The notes under the pieces: model-generated | Told to the model about the DNA's origin: nothing | The model's database searches: none | The model's input: only the letters and a program-made list of their open reading frames with translations | Origin: Flavobacteriales bacterium | GTDB taxonomy: Bacteria; Bacteroidota; Bacteroidia; Flavobacteriales_G; JALEGO01 | NCBI GenBank assembly: GCA_020628935.1 | Contig: JAHDEG010000011.1 | Span: 20,952 to 84,951 of the forward strand | Direction: 5' to 3' | DNA: 64,000 nucleotides | Translations under genes and position numbers: made by a program | Shown: one piece after another, positions 9,539-18,805 of the stretch | Layout: each line of letters opens with the position of its first letter | Position numbering within the stretch: the first letter of the stretch is position 1

Positions 9539-10705
9539 ATGAGATTAATGATTTTATTGTCACGAATTCCATATCCCCTTGAAAAAGGAGACAAATTGCG
9601 TGCATTTAATCAAATAAAATTATTAGCAAAGGAAAATGAAATTACCCTTTGCTGCTTAACTGATAGCAAGCCTCATAAAGAAGCTCATAAAATACTAAGC
9701 GAGTTTTGTAAAAACACCTATTTTATTAAACTAAATAAGTTTAAGATCTATCAAAATACGCTCTCTTCTTATTTTGATAAGAAACCTTTACAAACACACT
9801 ATTTTTATCAAGAGGAAGCACAAAAAAAGATAGACCAAATAATACAAGATCATGCACCTCAACATATTTACTGCCAGCTTATTAGGGTTACTGAATATGT
9901 TAAAAAGTATAGCTTTATCCCTAAAACGCTAGACTATATGGATTGTCTATCAGTTGGAATGAAACGAAGAAGCAATAAAACTTCACTGTTATCTACCTTT
10001 TTTAAAGATGAAGCTAAAAGATTAGCTAACTATGAAAACCTAATATTTGATTTATTTGAACATAAAACAATTATATCAGAACAAGATAAACAGGAAATTA
10101 AACACCCTTTAAAAAATAATATTCACGTTATACCTAATGGAATAGATACATCTTTTTTCTCGCCAACAGCAATTTCAAGAGATAAAGAATTTGACCTAGT
10201 ATTTACAGGTAATATGGGATACCCACCCAATATTGATTGCGCCCAATACTTAGCTTCTGAAATAATGCCACTACTAGTTAAGAAAAAACCTGAAATAAAA
10301 TTATTAATTAGCGGGGCAAACCCCAGTGCAAAGGTTCGTAAACTAGCAAACAAAAACATAATTGTGACCGGATGGGTAGACGATATTAGAGAATCGTATG
10401 CTAAAGGAAAAATATTCATCGCTCCTTTAAAATTAGGCTCAGGATTACAAAACAAACTCCTAGAGGCTATGGCCATGCAAATACCCTGCATAACTTCTCA
10501 ATTGGCTAATGGAGCCTTAAATGCGAATCAGAATGAACAAATTTTAATTGCTGAGAAAGCTCAAGAATATGTTCAACACATTTTTAAATTATTGGAGGAT
10601 AAACCACTTTACAATCGTATTTCTAAAAATGGGTACGAGCATGTACTTGAAAATTTTAGCTGGCAATCTTCAGTCAATAAATTGAACAATATTTTACACA
10701 CTTAA
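9539..10705 (+). CDS. Glycosyltransferase, GT4-like
   Basis: 388 residues with a GT-B layout. The N-terminal acceptor domain starts LSRIPYPLEKGDKLRAFN, a signature resembling the TIGR03087/exosortase-associated glycosyltransferase group. The C-terminal nucleotide-sugar domain has HVIPNGIDTSFF, VFTGNMGYPPN and the E-x7-E-like segment GSGLQNKLLEAMAMQIPC. No membrane helix is present. It probably adds a sugar to a cell-surface glycan. The next gene (DUF4105) starts 7 bases downstream, so they form an operon. A CACCTTTG box ends only 6 bases before the ATG, implying a nearly leaderless mRNA unless the ATG at 9548 is used. Confidence 0.82.
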   Translation: MRLMILLSRIPYPLEKGDKLRAFNQIKLLAKENEITLCCLTDSKPHKEAHKILSEFCKNTYFIKLNKFKIYQNTLSSYFDKKPLQTHYFYQEEAQKKIDQIIQDHAPQHIYCQLIRVTEYVKKYSFIPKTLDYMDCLSVGMKRRSNKTSLLSTFFKDEAKRLANYENLIFDLFEHKTIISEQDKQEIKHPLKNNIHVIPNGIDTSFFSPTAISRDKEFDLVFTGNMGYPPNIDCAQYLASEIMPLLVKKKPEIKLLISGANPSAKVRKLANKNIIVTGWVDDIRESYAKGKIFIAPLKLGSGLQNKLLEAMAMQIPCITSQLANGALNANQNEQILIAEKAQEYVQHIFKLLEDKPLYNRISKNGYEHVLENFSWQSSVNKLNNILHT

Positions 10706-10712
10706 TAAGCAA

Positions 10713-11837
10713 ATGAATCATTTTAAAACGATAATAATTATTTTTTTCAGCCTGTTATCTTCAATCTCAATAGCCCAAGATAAAACAGAAATATCAATTA
10801 TAACTTGTTCAGCTGGTGATGAGTTATACTCAGCCTTTGGCCATACAGCTATTAGAATAAAAGATTTGTCAAAAAACAGAGATGATGTTTTTAATTTTGG
10901 AACATTTAATTTTAGTGAGCCTAACTTTTATATAAAGTTTATGAGAGGAAAGCTGAATTATTACCTAGATGTTGACGAATACAAACGATTTATTAGAACA
11001 TATGTTTATGAACACCGAGAGGTAAGAGAGCAAGTTTTAAACCTAACGGAAGACCAAACCAACAGATTTATTAAGATACTTGAAAAAACCTATGAAAGTG
11101 AAGACCGATATTATAAGTATGATTTTCTTTATAACAATTGCTCAACTAAAATATGGGAACTTATTAAAAACGTAGTAAATAACGATTTAATTATTGATGA
11201 GGAAAGCGAGAACAAAACATTTAGAAATGCTATACATTCTTACCTTTTAGAAAAACAATGGGCACAATTTGGCATTGATATCGCTTTAGGAATGCCTACA
11301 GATAAAATTATGAATAAAGAGGAAGAAAATTTCTTACCTGAACTTTTAGAAAACAACTTAAACCACACTTATACAAACGGTAATAAAATAGTTAAAAGCT
11401 CTTCTAAACTAATACCCGGGGCTGACTTTAATAAAAAGTCTCTTCACTACCCTTTAATAGCAAGTATATTACTATTAATTACTTTTTTTGCTGTTGCTAA
11501 AAGCAAAAAATTAAAGTTACTACGTGTATTGTATGGCATTTTTCATGTTATTATTTTACTAATAATTATAGTAGTTCTTCTGTTGTGGTTTTGGACAGAT
11601 CATGATGCTACACAAGTAAATCAAAACCTAATATGGCTAATTCCAGCTTTAGCCTTTTTATTTTTCAGAAAATGGTTACTACAAAATGATAAAAAAGCAA
11701 CTTACATTGGCTTTGGGATATTAATTGTTGTGAGTTTTATGATTTTAAACGGGCTTTTAAATATTGCAATAGCTCCATTACTAATAATTAGCTTACTCGT
11801 ACCTACTTTACTATTAAAAGCGGGGTTAAAAACTTAG
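10713..11837 (+). CDS. DUF4105/Lnb-like lipoprotein N-acyltransferase candidate
   Basis: 374 residues. A signal sequence or anchor (1-21) is followed by a periplasmic DUF4105 domain with conserved His44 (SAFGHTAIRI) and Cys143 (FLYNNCSTKIW), then about five membrane helices from residue ~245 to the end. DUF4105 is now associated with Lnb, which N-acylates bacterial lipoproteins in Bacteroides using a Cys/His pair. The layout of soluble domain plus C-terminal membrane bundle fits that. The acyltransferase role is family inference. It follows the glycosyltransferase by 7 bases, with fahA downstream. Confidence 0.75.
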   Translation: MNHFKTIIIIFFSLLSSISIAQDKTEISIITCSAGDELYSAFGHTAIRIKDLSKNRDDVFNFGTFNFSEPNFYIKFMRGKLNYYLDVDEYKRFIRTYVYEHREVREQVLNLTEDQTNRFIKILEKTYESEDRYYKYDFLYNNCSTKIWELIKNVVNNDLIIDEESENKTFRNAIHSYLLEKQWAQFGIDIALGMPTDKIMNKEEENFLPELLENNLNHTYTNGNKIVKSSSKLIPGADFNKKSLHYPLIASILLLITFFAVAKSKKLKLLRVLYGIFHVIILLIIIVVLLLWFWTDHDATQVNQNLIWLIPALAFLFFRKWLLQNDKKATYIGFGILIVVSFMILNGLLNIAIAPLLIISLLVPTLLLKAGLKT

Positions 11838-11844
11838 TATTTCT

Positions 11845-11852
11845 TAACTTTA
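11845..11852 (+). promoter_or_regulatory. Near-consensus promoter box (TAACTTTA) before fahA
   Basis: TAACTTTACAC differs from TAnnTTTG only in the last base and sits 18 bases before the fahA ATG. The same TAnCTTTA form occurs before mqnB (28256) and the VF530 gene (18788). Confidence 0.4.
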
Positions 11853-11869
11853 CACATAAAAATTTACAA

Positions 11870-13135
11870 ATGATTAAAGCAAACAATCCTAATTTAAAAA
11901 GCTGGGCACCTATTGATAAAAACAGTGACTTTTCTTTACAGAATTTACCCTTTGGCATTTTTAAAACCAAGCAACTTACTAAAAGAGTGGGCGTGGCTTT
12001 GGGCGATAATGTAATTGACTTACACACACTTTCAGAATTAGGATACTTGAGTCGTTTACAGCTAGGAGAGGTTTTAAATCAAGAATATTTAAACCCGCTA
12101 ATGAAATTTGGAAAATTAGCGACTAGAGAGTTAAGAAATCGTATTTCAGAGTTATTTACCGATTCTAACGATGAACTTAAAAAAAATGAACACCATGTTA
12201 AGCAGGTTTTAATCCCCATGAATATGGTAGAAGTGTGCTTACCGGTAAATATTGGAGACTACACCGATTTTTACTCCAGCGAGCAACATGCCTACAATGT
12301 AGGATGTATGTTTAGAGACCCAGATAATGCACTCCTCCCAAACTGGAAGCATTTACCTGTTGCATATCACGGTAGAGCCTCCTCTATTATTCCTTCAGAA
12401 CAAGATATTTATCGCCCAAAAGGACAACAAAAACCAGATGATAGTAACCCTGTATTTGGAAACTCCAAATTATTAGACTTTGAATTAGAAATGGGCTTTA
12501 TCACTTATGATGGTAAACCATTAGGAGAATCAATTAGCACAAAAGAAGCCGAAGACTATATTTTTGGAATGGTACTTTGTAACGACTGGAGTGCGAGAGA
12601 TATTCAAAAATGGGAATATATTCCGTTAGGTCCATTCTTAGCAAAAAACTTTGCAACATCAATATCTTGCTGGGTTGTAACATTAGATGCATTAGCACCA
12701 TTTAAAACCGAAGGGCCAGTTCAAGAGCCTAAGGTACTTCCTTATTTAGAATACGAAGGCAATAACCATTATGATGTAAATTTAGAAGTAATTTTAGAAA
12801 CACCTGAAGGCAAGCAAAAGTCTGTGAGCAAATCCAATTATAAAAACATGTATTGGAACATGAATCAGCAATTAGCACATCATACTGTAAATGGCTGTAA
12901 TGTTAGAGCAGGAGACATGATGGCTTCAGGTACTATTAGTGGCAACGATGAAACTTCTTATGGCTCTATGTTAGAAATTAGCTGGAAAGGCACAAAACCT
13001 GTTGAAATGCCTGACGGAACTACCCGAAAGTTTATTCAAGATAATGATACCGTAATAATGAAAGGTCATTGCATTAAAAATAATATTAGAGTTGGCTTTG
13101 GAGAAGTAAAAAGTAAAGTTTTACCTGCTAAATGA
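11870..13135 (+). CDS. fahA: Fumarylacetoacetase
   Basis: 421 residues, the full family length. It has the N-terminal SH3-like FAH domain and the C-terminal catalytic domain with metal and substrate residues in DYTDFYSSEQHA, LPVAYHGRASSI, FELEMGF and CNDWSARDIQKWEY. It hydrolyses 4-fumarylacetoacetate to fumarate and acetoacetate, the last step of tyrosine and phenylalanine catabolism, in the cytoplasm. No homogentisate dioxygenase or other pathway gene adjoins it. The stop codon overlaps the next start (ATGA), so the DUF2007 protein is translationally coupled. Confidence 0.96.
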   Translation: MIKANNPNLKSWAPIDKNSDFSLQNLPFGIFKTKQLTKRVGVALGDNVIDLHTLSELGYLSRLQLGEVLNQEYLNPLMKFGKLATRELRNRISELFTDSNDELKKNEHHVKQVLIPMNMVEVCLPVNIGDYTDFYSSEQHAYNVGCMFRDPDNALLPNWKHLPVAYHGRASSIIPSEQDIYRPKGQQKPDDSNPVFGNSKLLDFELEMGFITYDGKPLGESISTKEAEDYIFGMVLCNDWSARDIQKWEYIPLGPFLAKNFATSISCWVVTLDALAPFKTEGPVQEPKVLPYLEYEGNNHYDVNLEVILETPEGKQKSVSKSNYKNMYWNMNQQLAHHTVNGCNVRAGDMMASGTISGNDETSYGSMLEISWKGTKPVEMPDGTTRKFIQDNDTVIMKGHCIKNNIRVGFGEVKSKVLPAK

Positions 13136-13551
13136 GCTCTCGCTTAGTAACAATTCATCAGTTTTCATACCAGCATGAAATCATAGGGCTCATACCCCTT
13201 CTTGAATCTCATAATATAAATTTTCATTTTGCAGATTTAGAGACTGTTACTATAGACCCTCTTCTTTCTCAGGCAATTGGAGGTATAAGACTGCAAGTAA
13301 ATTCTAATCAAGTTAATGAAGCAAGAGAAATAGTAGACGAGTTTTTAATTAACAAAGCAGAAGCAGAACTTGAGTCTGAAATTATATTAAACAACGAATT
13401 CTATTACAAGACAGATGAAGAAAAATGCAAAACCTGCAATTCTGAAGATAAAGTTTACATTAAACAAAAAAGCTTTTTGAGTAAACTATTTGGCAACAAG
13501 CAACATAACTATTACTGTAAAAAGTGTGCAAATACTTGGAAAGGAAAATAG
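13132..13551 (+). CDS. DUF2007-domain protein with C-terminal zinc ribbon
   Basis: 139 residues. The first ~75 residues match the DUF2007 'putative signal transducing protein' fold (IPLLESHNINFHFADLET, then GGIRLQVNSNQVNEAREIVDEF), a ferredoxin-like domain. The C-terminus has two CxxC pairs, CKTCNSEDK and CKKCANTW, separated by about 30 residues, which should bind one zinc ion. The start overlaps the fahA stop by 4 bases. The molecular role of DUF2007 is unknown. There is no signal peptide. Confidence 0.75.
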   Translation: MSSRLVTIHQFSYQHEIIGLIPLLESHNINFHFADLETVTIDPLLSQAIGGIRLQVNSNQVNEAREIVDEFLINKAEAELESEIILNNEFYYKTDEEKCKTCNSEDKVYIKQKSFLSKLFGNKQHNYYCKKCANTWKGK

Positions 13552-13557
13552 ATTAAA

Positions 13558-13950
13558 ATGAGAAAAACAATTAGCTCAAGAGAAGATATTTCAACTTTAG
13601 TACATGCATTTTACGGTAAAATAAGATCTCATGAAACTTTAGGTCCTATTTTTAATAGCCATATTACTGATACAGACTGGCCAATTCATTTAAATAAGTT
13701 AACAGATTTTTGGGAAACTAATATTTTTGGCATCCCAAAGTTCAAAGGCAATCCTACACAAAAACACATTCAGGTAGATAAAAACCTACATCATAAAGTC
13801 TCTTTTAATCATTTTGAACAATGGCTAGCACTTTGGACAGAAACCCTTGACGAAATGTTTGAAGGAGAAAACGCCATAAAAGCAAAAAATAGAGCCAAAA
13901 ACATGGCTGTTGGACAATACACCACTCTGCTTAATTTTAGAAATAATTAA
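13558..13950 (+). CDS. Group III truncated haemoglobin
   Basis: 130 residues. The start (ISTLVHAFYGKIRSHETLGPIF), the FWETNIFG segment and His70 in PTQKHIQV, the expected proximal haem ligand, match group III truncated globins such as Campylobacter Ctb. The C-terminal helix WLALWTETLDEMF completes the 2-on-2 globin fold. Such proteins bind O2 or NO and are thought to serve in NO or oxygen handling in the cytoplasm. It follows the DUF2007 gene by 6 bases and is probably the last gene of the fahA operon. Confidence 0.9.
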   Translation: MRKTISSREDISTLVHAFYGKIRSHETLGPIFNSHITDTDWPIHLNKLTDFWETNIFGIPKFKGNPTQKHIQVDKNLHHKVSFNHFEQWLALWTETLDEMFEGENAIKAKNRAKNMAVGQYTTLLNFRNN

Positions 13951-13976
13951 TATGAATAATCCAATTCAAAAAAAAG

Positions 13977-13984
13977 TACATTTG
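13977..13984 (+). promoter_or_regulatory. TAnnTTTG promoter box before the GT2 gene
   Basis: TACATTTG is a full match to the -7 element. It ends 11 bases before the ATG at 13996, predicting a leader of only a few bases. Confidence 0.55.
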
Positions 13985-13995
13985 CTTTAACACAA

Positions 13996-14955
13996 ATGCT
14001 TAGCAAAACCAATATATCGCTCTCTATAATTACGCCCTGTTTTAACGAACAAGAAAATGTCTCTATACTAGCCAACCAACTAAGAACTAAGGCACTTATT
14101 AACTATCCTAACTATGAAATTATTTTCATAAATGACGGAAGCACAGATGGCACGTTAAACGAATTAAAAAAGCTCAATAAAGAAAACAAAAAAGTTAAAT
14201 ACATTTCTTTAGCCAGAAATTTTGGGCACCAAAATGCCATAAAAGCAGGTTTAGATCATGCAAATGGTGATGCCGTAATTATGATGGATGCAGATTTACA
14301 ACATCCTCCCGAAATAATTGAGCAACTAATAATCGAGTGGCAAAAAGGGTTTGATATTGTTTATACACAACGAAAAGACGGGCAAGAATTAGGTTTCATT
14401 AAAAAAATAACGGCTAAGTACTTTTACAAGTTCATGAACTACTTTTCCGATTTAAATATTGAACAAAACACAGCAGACTTTAGGCTACTAGACCGAAAAG
14501 TGGTAAACGTAGCAAAAAAGCTTAAAGAAAACGACTTATTTTGGAGAGGTCTTGTTTTTTGGTTCGGATTCAAAAAAACAAAAATAGATTATAAGGCAAA
14601 TCAAAGAATACATGGTAATACAAAGTATCCATTAGCAAAAATGATAAGTTTTGCAATAAACGGAATTACATCCTTCAGTATAAAACCATTACGATTTGCA
14701 ATATTTTTAGGAATGGGTATTTCTGTGTTGGCTGCTATTTATGGCTTGTATGCACTTCTACTTTACTTATTAACTAACGAACCAATACAAGGCTGGACGT
14801 CAATATTACTTAGTGTTCTTTTTATTGGAGGCATACAATTATTAATACTAGGTGTAATAGGCGAATACTTAGGCAAGCTATTTATGCAATCAAAAAACAG
14901 ACCTAATTACATTATTGACGAATCAACATTATCATCAAATGAGCACGAGCGATAA
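13996..14955 (+). CDS. Polyprenyl-phosphate glycosyltransferase-like GT2 membrane protein
   Basis: 319 residues. A GT-A domain (IITPCFNEQENV, INDGSTDGT, MMDADLQHPPEI with the metal-binding DAD) is followed by two membrane helices (~233-255 and ~268-290) and a short cytoplasmic tail. This architecture is that of DPM1/GtrB/ArnC-type enzymes, which transfer a sugar from a nucleotide donor to a lipid carrier at the inner membrane. The sugar cannot be read from sequence. The methyltransferase gene overlaps its 3' end, so the two are coupled. Confidence 0.88.
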   Translation: MLSKTNISLSIITPCFNEQENVSILANQLRTKALINYPNYEIIFINDGSTDGTLNELKKLNKENKKVKYISLARNFGHQNAIKAGLDHANGDAVIMMDADLQHPPEIIEQLIIEWQKGFDIVYTQRKDGQELGFIKKITAKYFYKFMNYFSDLNIEQNTADFRLLDRKVVNVAKKLKENDLFWRGLVFWFGFKKTKIDYKANQRIHGNTKYPLAKMISFAINGITSFSIKPLRFAIFLGMGISVLAAIYGLYALLLYLLTNEPIQGWTSILLSVLFIGGIQLLILGVIGEYLGKLFMQSKNRPNYIIDESTLSSNEHER

Positions 14956-15628
14956 AAAAATGTACTTCTACGAATCGTTTTCGAAAGATTTCGATTCAAA
15001 AATGAACATGTACGACACCAATAAACGGTTAGATGTGTTTTATAATGAATTATTAACCGAAGACATTAGTAATAAAGATGTGCTAGATGCCGGTTGTGGC
15101 ACCGGTTGGTTTAGCAAAGCAGCAGCAGAAAGAGGCGCAAATGTAACCTCTATGGATTTAGGAGAAGGCCTGTTACAACAAGTATCCATAAAATGTAAAT
15201 CAAACAGAGTAGTTGGTTCTATTTTAAATATTCCGTTTAGTGATAACACGTTCGATTATATTGTTTCTAGTGAAGTTATAGAACATATACCTCAGCCTTT
15301 AGATGCTATTGATGAATTATATAGAGTGCTTAAACCAGGAGGCAAGCTAGTATTATCTACCCCAAACAAAGTATGGTACTTTTCTATTTGGATAGCAAAC
15401 GCACTTAAACTTAGGCCATATCAAGGCTTAGAAAACTGGGTTAGCCGTTCGCAATTAAAAAACAAATTAAAAGAAACAGGCTTTCAAATAGACGAATTTC
15501 CTGGCATTCACCTTTTTCCGTTTGTACACAAACTAACCTACCCCATTTTAAACTACTTTCATAAGTTTAACAAAACATTAGCTCCAGTAATGCTAAACAT
15601 GGCTGTTAAATGCACTAAACCCAAGTAA
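14939..15628 (+). CDS. Class I SAM-dependent methyltransferase, UbiG/UbiE-like
   Basis: 229 residues from the ATG at 14939. The ORF track starts 8 codons earlier, but that would overlap the GT2 gene by 41 bases; the ATGAGC start overlaps by 17. Motif I is DVLDAGCGTGWFSK, followed by SMDLGEGLL, IVSSEVIEHIPQPLDAI and the LKPGGKLVLSTPN segment. It methylates a small molecule or lipid using S-adenosylmethionine; the substrate is unknown. The UbiG-like layout and the neighbouring lipid-linked glycosyltransferase leave both quinone and lipid or glycan substrates open. Confidence 0.82.
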   Translation: MSTSDKKMYFYESFSKDFDSKMNMYDTNKRLDVFYNELLTEDISNKDVLDAGCGTGWFSKAAAERGANVTSMDLGEGLLQQVSIKCKSNRVVGSILNIPFSDNTFDYIVSSEVIEHIPQPLDAIDELYRVLKPGGKLVLSTPNKVWYFSIWIANALKLRPYQGLENWVSRSQLKNKLKETGFQIDEFPGIHLFPFVHKLTYPILNYFHKFNKTLAPVMLNMAVKCTKPK

Positions 15629-15630
15629 CT

Positions 15631-16395
15631 ATGGCACACGAAATGCGAAAAGCATTTATCTTATTTTTTTTGGGCCTTGCAGGTGTATGTTCTTTGTTAC
15701 TATCTAATATTGAATTAAGTGCAGAAATACAAAAGGCGTTAGCACAATACTCCAACCTACAAATTAGGTTGTTGCTACTAATAAACCCAACTATATTTTT
15801 AATAACAGCCATAATGGTTGGTAGTTATTTAGGTCCAAAAGTAAACTTAAAGGCTCCCGTTATTGAAGGATTTATTCAAAAGATTCCCAACACACTAAGC
15901 ATTTTTACAAGTCAAATAAAATACGGTTTTATATTTGGTTTTAGCTCAGCATTAATTGTAGTGATTACCATTTTAATCACTAAAAATTATTTACCTAAAG
16001 AACTAATAGAAAGTAATAAAATTAACCTTCACCCCATAAGCAGGTTTTTGTACGGAGGCATAACCGAAGAAATACTTATGCGCTATGGTTTTATGACTTT
16101 ATTCACATGGCTACCAATCGCTATTTTTAAACCAAACATATCTAACACAAAATGGCCTTATATTCTTGGTATTATTGTTTCTAGCGTGCTTTTTGGGCTT
16201 GGGCACTTGCCACTTGCGTATAACTTAGTTGGTTATATTAACGCCCCTATATTTCTATATATTTTACTGGGTAATGGCTTAGTTGGTGCTGTTTGCGGTT
16301 GGCTATTTTGGAAAAAAGGATTAGAAGCTGCTTTTATTGCGCATATCAGCGCTCATTTAGTTTTAATCACTTTCGACTTTTTTATAAGGTCTTGA
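15631..16395 (+). CDS. CPBP family intramembrane metalloprotease
   Basis: 254 residues with about six to seven membrane helices. The CPBP/Abi signature motifs are present: GGITEEILMRYGFM (Glu146, Glu147, Arg151), LFGLGHLPLAY (Phe188, His192) and AAFIAHISAHLV (His238). Members related to Rce1 cleave membrane-embedded substrates and may process prenylated or bacteriocin-type peptides. The gene begins 2 bases after the methyltransferase stop, so it belongs to the GT2-methyltransferase operon. Its substrate is unknown. Confidence 0.85.
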   Translation: MAHEMRKAFILFFLGLAGVCSLLLSNIELSAEIQKALAQYSNLQIRLLLLINPTIFLITAIMVGSYLGPKVNLKAPVIEGFIQKIPNTLSIFTSQIKYGFIFGFSSALIVVITILITKNYLPKELIESNKINLHPISRFLYGGITEEILMRYGFMTLFTWLPIAIFKPNISNTKWPYILGIIVSSVLFGLGHLPLAYNLVGYINAPIFLYILLGNGLVGAVCGWLFWKKGLEAAFIAHISAHLVLITFDFFIRS

Positions 16396-16644
16396 GTTTC
16401 TCATAAAGTATAATTCTTGCTTAAAATCACATTACTCCTAAAATAATAAAGCCGTAAATAAACAAAATGTTAAACACGAGAGTTTATGGAGTGATTTAAT
16501 AAATAAATTCATCTCTATTTAGGTTTGAAACCATTAAATCTATTTTAGACATTTGAATACTATATTTTAGCTAAATTTATATTAACACTTGGCATGTAAC
16601 GTTTAAAATATTATAACGTACAATCGAAGTATAACCCAAAGATT

Positions 16645-18378
16645 ATGGATAGAACTATATTTATTTTTAGACTTTTTCTTATAGCAGGAACAGTATTACT
16701 GTTAAATCAGTCAATAAATGCACAAGCATTCATTACAACATGGAAAACAAATAATCCTGGTTCATCCAACAACACTTCTATTACTATACCTACAACTGGA
16801 GCAGGATACAATTATGATGTAGATTGGAACAATGACGGAACTTTTGACGAATTTGGTTTAACAGGTGATAAAACTCATGATTTTGGTGCCACAGGCACTT
16901 ATATTATTCGTATAAAGGGCACGTTTCCTCGAATATACTTTAATAATACTGGCGATAAATTGAAAATCATCAATATTGTTCAATGGGGTAATATAGAATG
17001 GGACAATATGAACAACGCATTTTATGGTTGCTCAAATTTAACTTGTACCGCTACAGATGTTGCTGATGTGCAAGGAGTAAATGATTTTTCTAATGCGTTT
17101 AACCTGTGCACTGTATTTAATGGAGACTTGAGTGGATGGTACATGGCAGATGCTTTGTACTTGGATGCAATGTTCCATAGTGCAACAGTATTTAACACAA
17201 ACGTTTCATCATGGCAAGTTGATAGGGTAAGAGATTTTTCAGATATGTTTAACAGCGCAATTTCATTCAACCAAAATATTAACACTTGGAATACTTCAAG
17301 CGCGTCAAACATGGGTGGAATGTTTGCAAACGCAGTTAATTTTAACCAACGTTTAGACGCCTGGAACACAAGTAGTGTATCAAATTTCAAAGGGATGTTT
17401 TTCCAAGCTATCGCATTCAATAAAGATATTGGAGGATGGGAGACTGGCAATGCAACAGTAATGGATTTAATGTTCTCCAATGCAATTGCTTTTAATCAAG
17501 ATATTAGTTCTTGGAGAACCAGAAGAGTCGAAAATATGTCTAGAATGTTTGAAGGAGCAACTGATTTCGATCAAAACCTTGGAGGCTGGGATATTTCAAA
17601 TATTCCTGCATATACATCCGCAAATACTTCGCTCGATAAAATGTTTGATAATTCTGGTATGTCTGTAACCAACTATGATAATACTATAATTGGTTGGGCA
17701 AACTTGGCCAATACTCCAAAAACGGCAGCTGTGAATTCTGGAGTTAGAGTTACCGCCGTGAATGTTAGTTACTGCAATTCAGTAGCGGAGCGAGCCGATT
17801 TAATATCCAATTTTGGCTGGACGATAAGTGGAGATGCTAATGATTGTACGGGACTTCCTATTGAACTAGCTCATTTTAATGTTAAGTTCGAAAATAACGT
17901 TACCAATATTTATTGGGAAACACTAAGTGAAATAAATAACGATTATTTCACTATCGAAAAATCTTCTGATGGTAACACATGGATAAACTTACTTAAAATT
18001 GATGGTGCAGGAAATTCAAATATAAGCTTAGAATATAAAGCTGTGGATGAAAATCCAAATTTAGGTCAGAACTATTACCGACTTAAACAAACCGATTTTG
18101 ATGGAACACACAGCTACTCAGAAATTAAAAGTATAAACTTTAATAATGAAGAAAATTTAGATTTCGTTCTCTTTCCTGTACCCTCAACCAATGAACTATT
18201 CATTCAAATAAATGATAGAACAGAAGAAAATATTAAAGTATTTAATTATTTAGGTGAAAATATAAATTTGAAGAGCACATCTAATAATAATGTAATTAGC
18301 CTAAATGTATCAAACTTGCCGCAGGGCGTGTATTACGTTGAATTAAATGGTGTAACAAAACCATTTGTAAAAAATTAA
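16645..18378 (+). CDS. BspA-like (DUF285) surface protein with T9SS sorting domain
   Basis: 577 residues. It has a signal peptide (FIFRLFLIAGTVLLLNQSINA), a region at ~95-345 of ~25-residue repeats of the form FNxxxxxWxTSxVxNMxxMFxxA (for example FNQNINTWNTSSASNMGGMF), and a C-terminal type A T9SS module (from ~385, with FTIEKSSDGNTW and LPQGVYYVELNG). These are DUF285/BspA leucine-rich-like repeats, known in surface and adhesion proteins. It should be secreted by the type IX system. The 249 bases upstream hold no gene and no clear TAnnTTTG box. It stands alone. Confidence 0.88.
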   Translation: MDRTIFIFRLFLIAGTVLLLNQSINAQAFITTWKTNNPGSSNNTSITIPTTGAGYNYDVDWNNDGTFDEFGLTGDKTHDFGATGTYIIRIKGTFPRIYFNNTGDKLKIINIVQWGNIEWDNMNNAFYGCSNLTCTATDVADVQGVNDFSNAFNLCTVFNGDLSGWYMADALYLDAMFHSATVFNTNVSSWQVDRVRDFSDMFNSAISFNQNINTWNTSSASNMGGMFANAVNFNQRLDAWNTSSVSNFKGMFFQAIAFNKDIGGWETGNATVMDLMFSNAIAFNQDISSWRTRRVENMSRMFEGATDFDQNLGGWDISNIPAYTSANTSLDKMFDNSGMSVTNYDNTIIGWANLANTPKTAAVNSGVRVTAVNVSYCNSVAERADLISNFGWTISGDANDCTGLPIELAHFNVKFENNVTNIYWETLSEINNDYFTIEKSSDGNTWINLLKIDGAGNSNISLEYKAVDENPNLGQNYYRLKQTDFDGTHSYSEIKSINFNNEENLDFVLFPVPSTNELFIQINDRTEENIKVFNYLGENINLKSTSNNNVISLNVSNLPQGVYYVELNGVTKPFVKN

Positions 18379-18805
18379 ACAAACTTTATCAGCCACAAAA
18401 TAATTGGTTTAAATACCTAAAATCTAATTTAGCTTTAGTAGTTGATTTAAAGCACATAGGTATAAGAAATGAGTAAACAAAATTATTGAAGACTTACTTT
18501 TTAGATTAGCGTTGTGCTTTAAACTAGATAAAACTACTTTTTAAATACATAGGAACCATAAGAAAAACCAGGCGCTTACGGTTAACAAAGTAAATACATA
18601 TTATTAGAAATGACATTACAATAAAGGAGTACATTAGTCTGCCTGAAAAAGTATTTTGAAAAATTAATTAATTCTGGTAAACACAAGTTACTGGCTAAAT
18701 TACTTTCATTAACTTTTACGCATACTTTTAAAAAGAAAAGGCACTAAAGAATAAAATAACTTCAATTTTTCAGATCAAACTTTATATTAACTTTAGCTGC
18801 CATTT
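18379..18805. other. 427-bp intergenic region with an imperfect inverted repeat
   Basis: No ORF with recognisable content on either strand. It contains a perfect 11-bp inverted repeat, TTTAAAGCACA (18446-18456) and TGTGCTTTAAA (18513-18523), with a 56-base spacer and weaker outward pairing (GTAG/CTAC). A near-consensus promoter box TAACTTTA at 18788-18795 precedes the next gene. Confidence 0.5.

Noticed and set aside
17022-17480. 152-aa minus-strand ORF in the BspA-like gene
   Set aside because: A shadow created by the regular plus-strand repeats.
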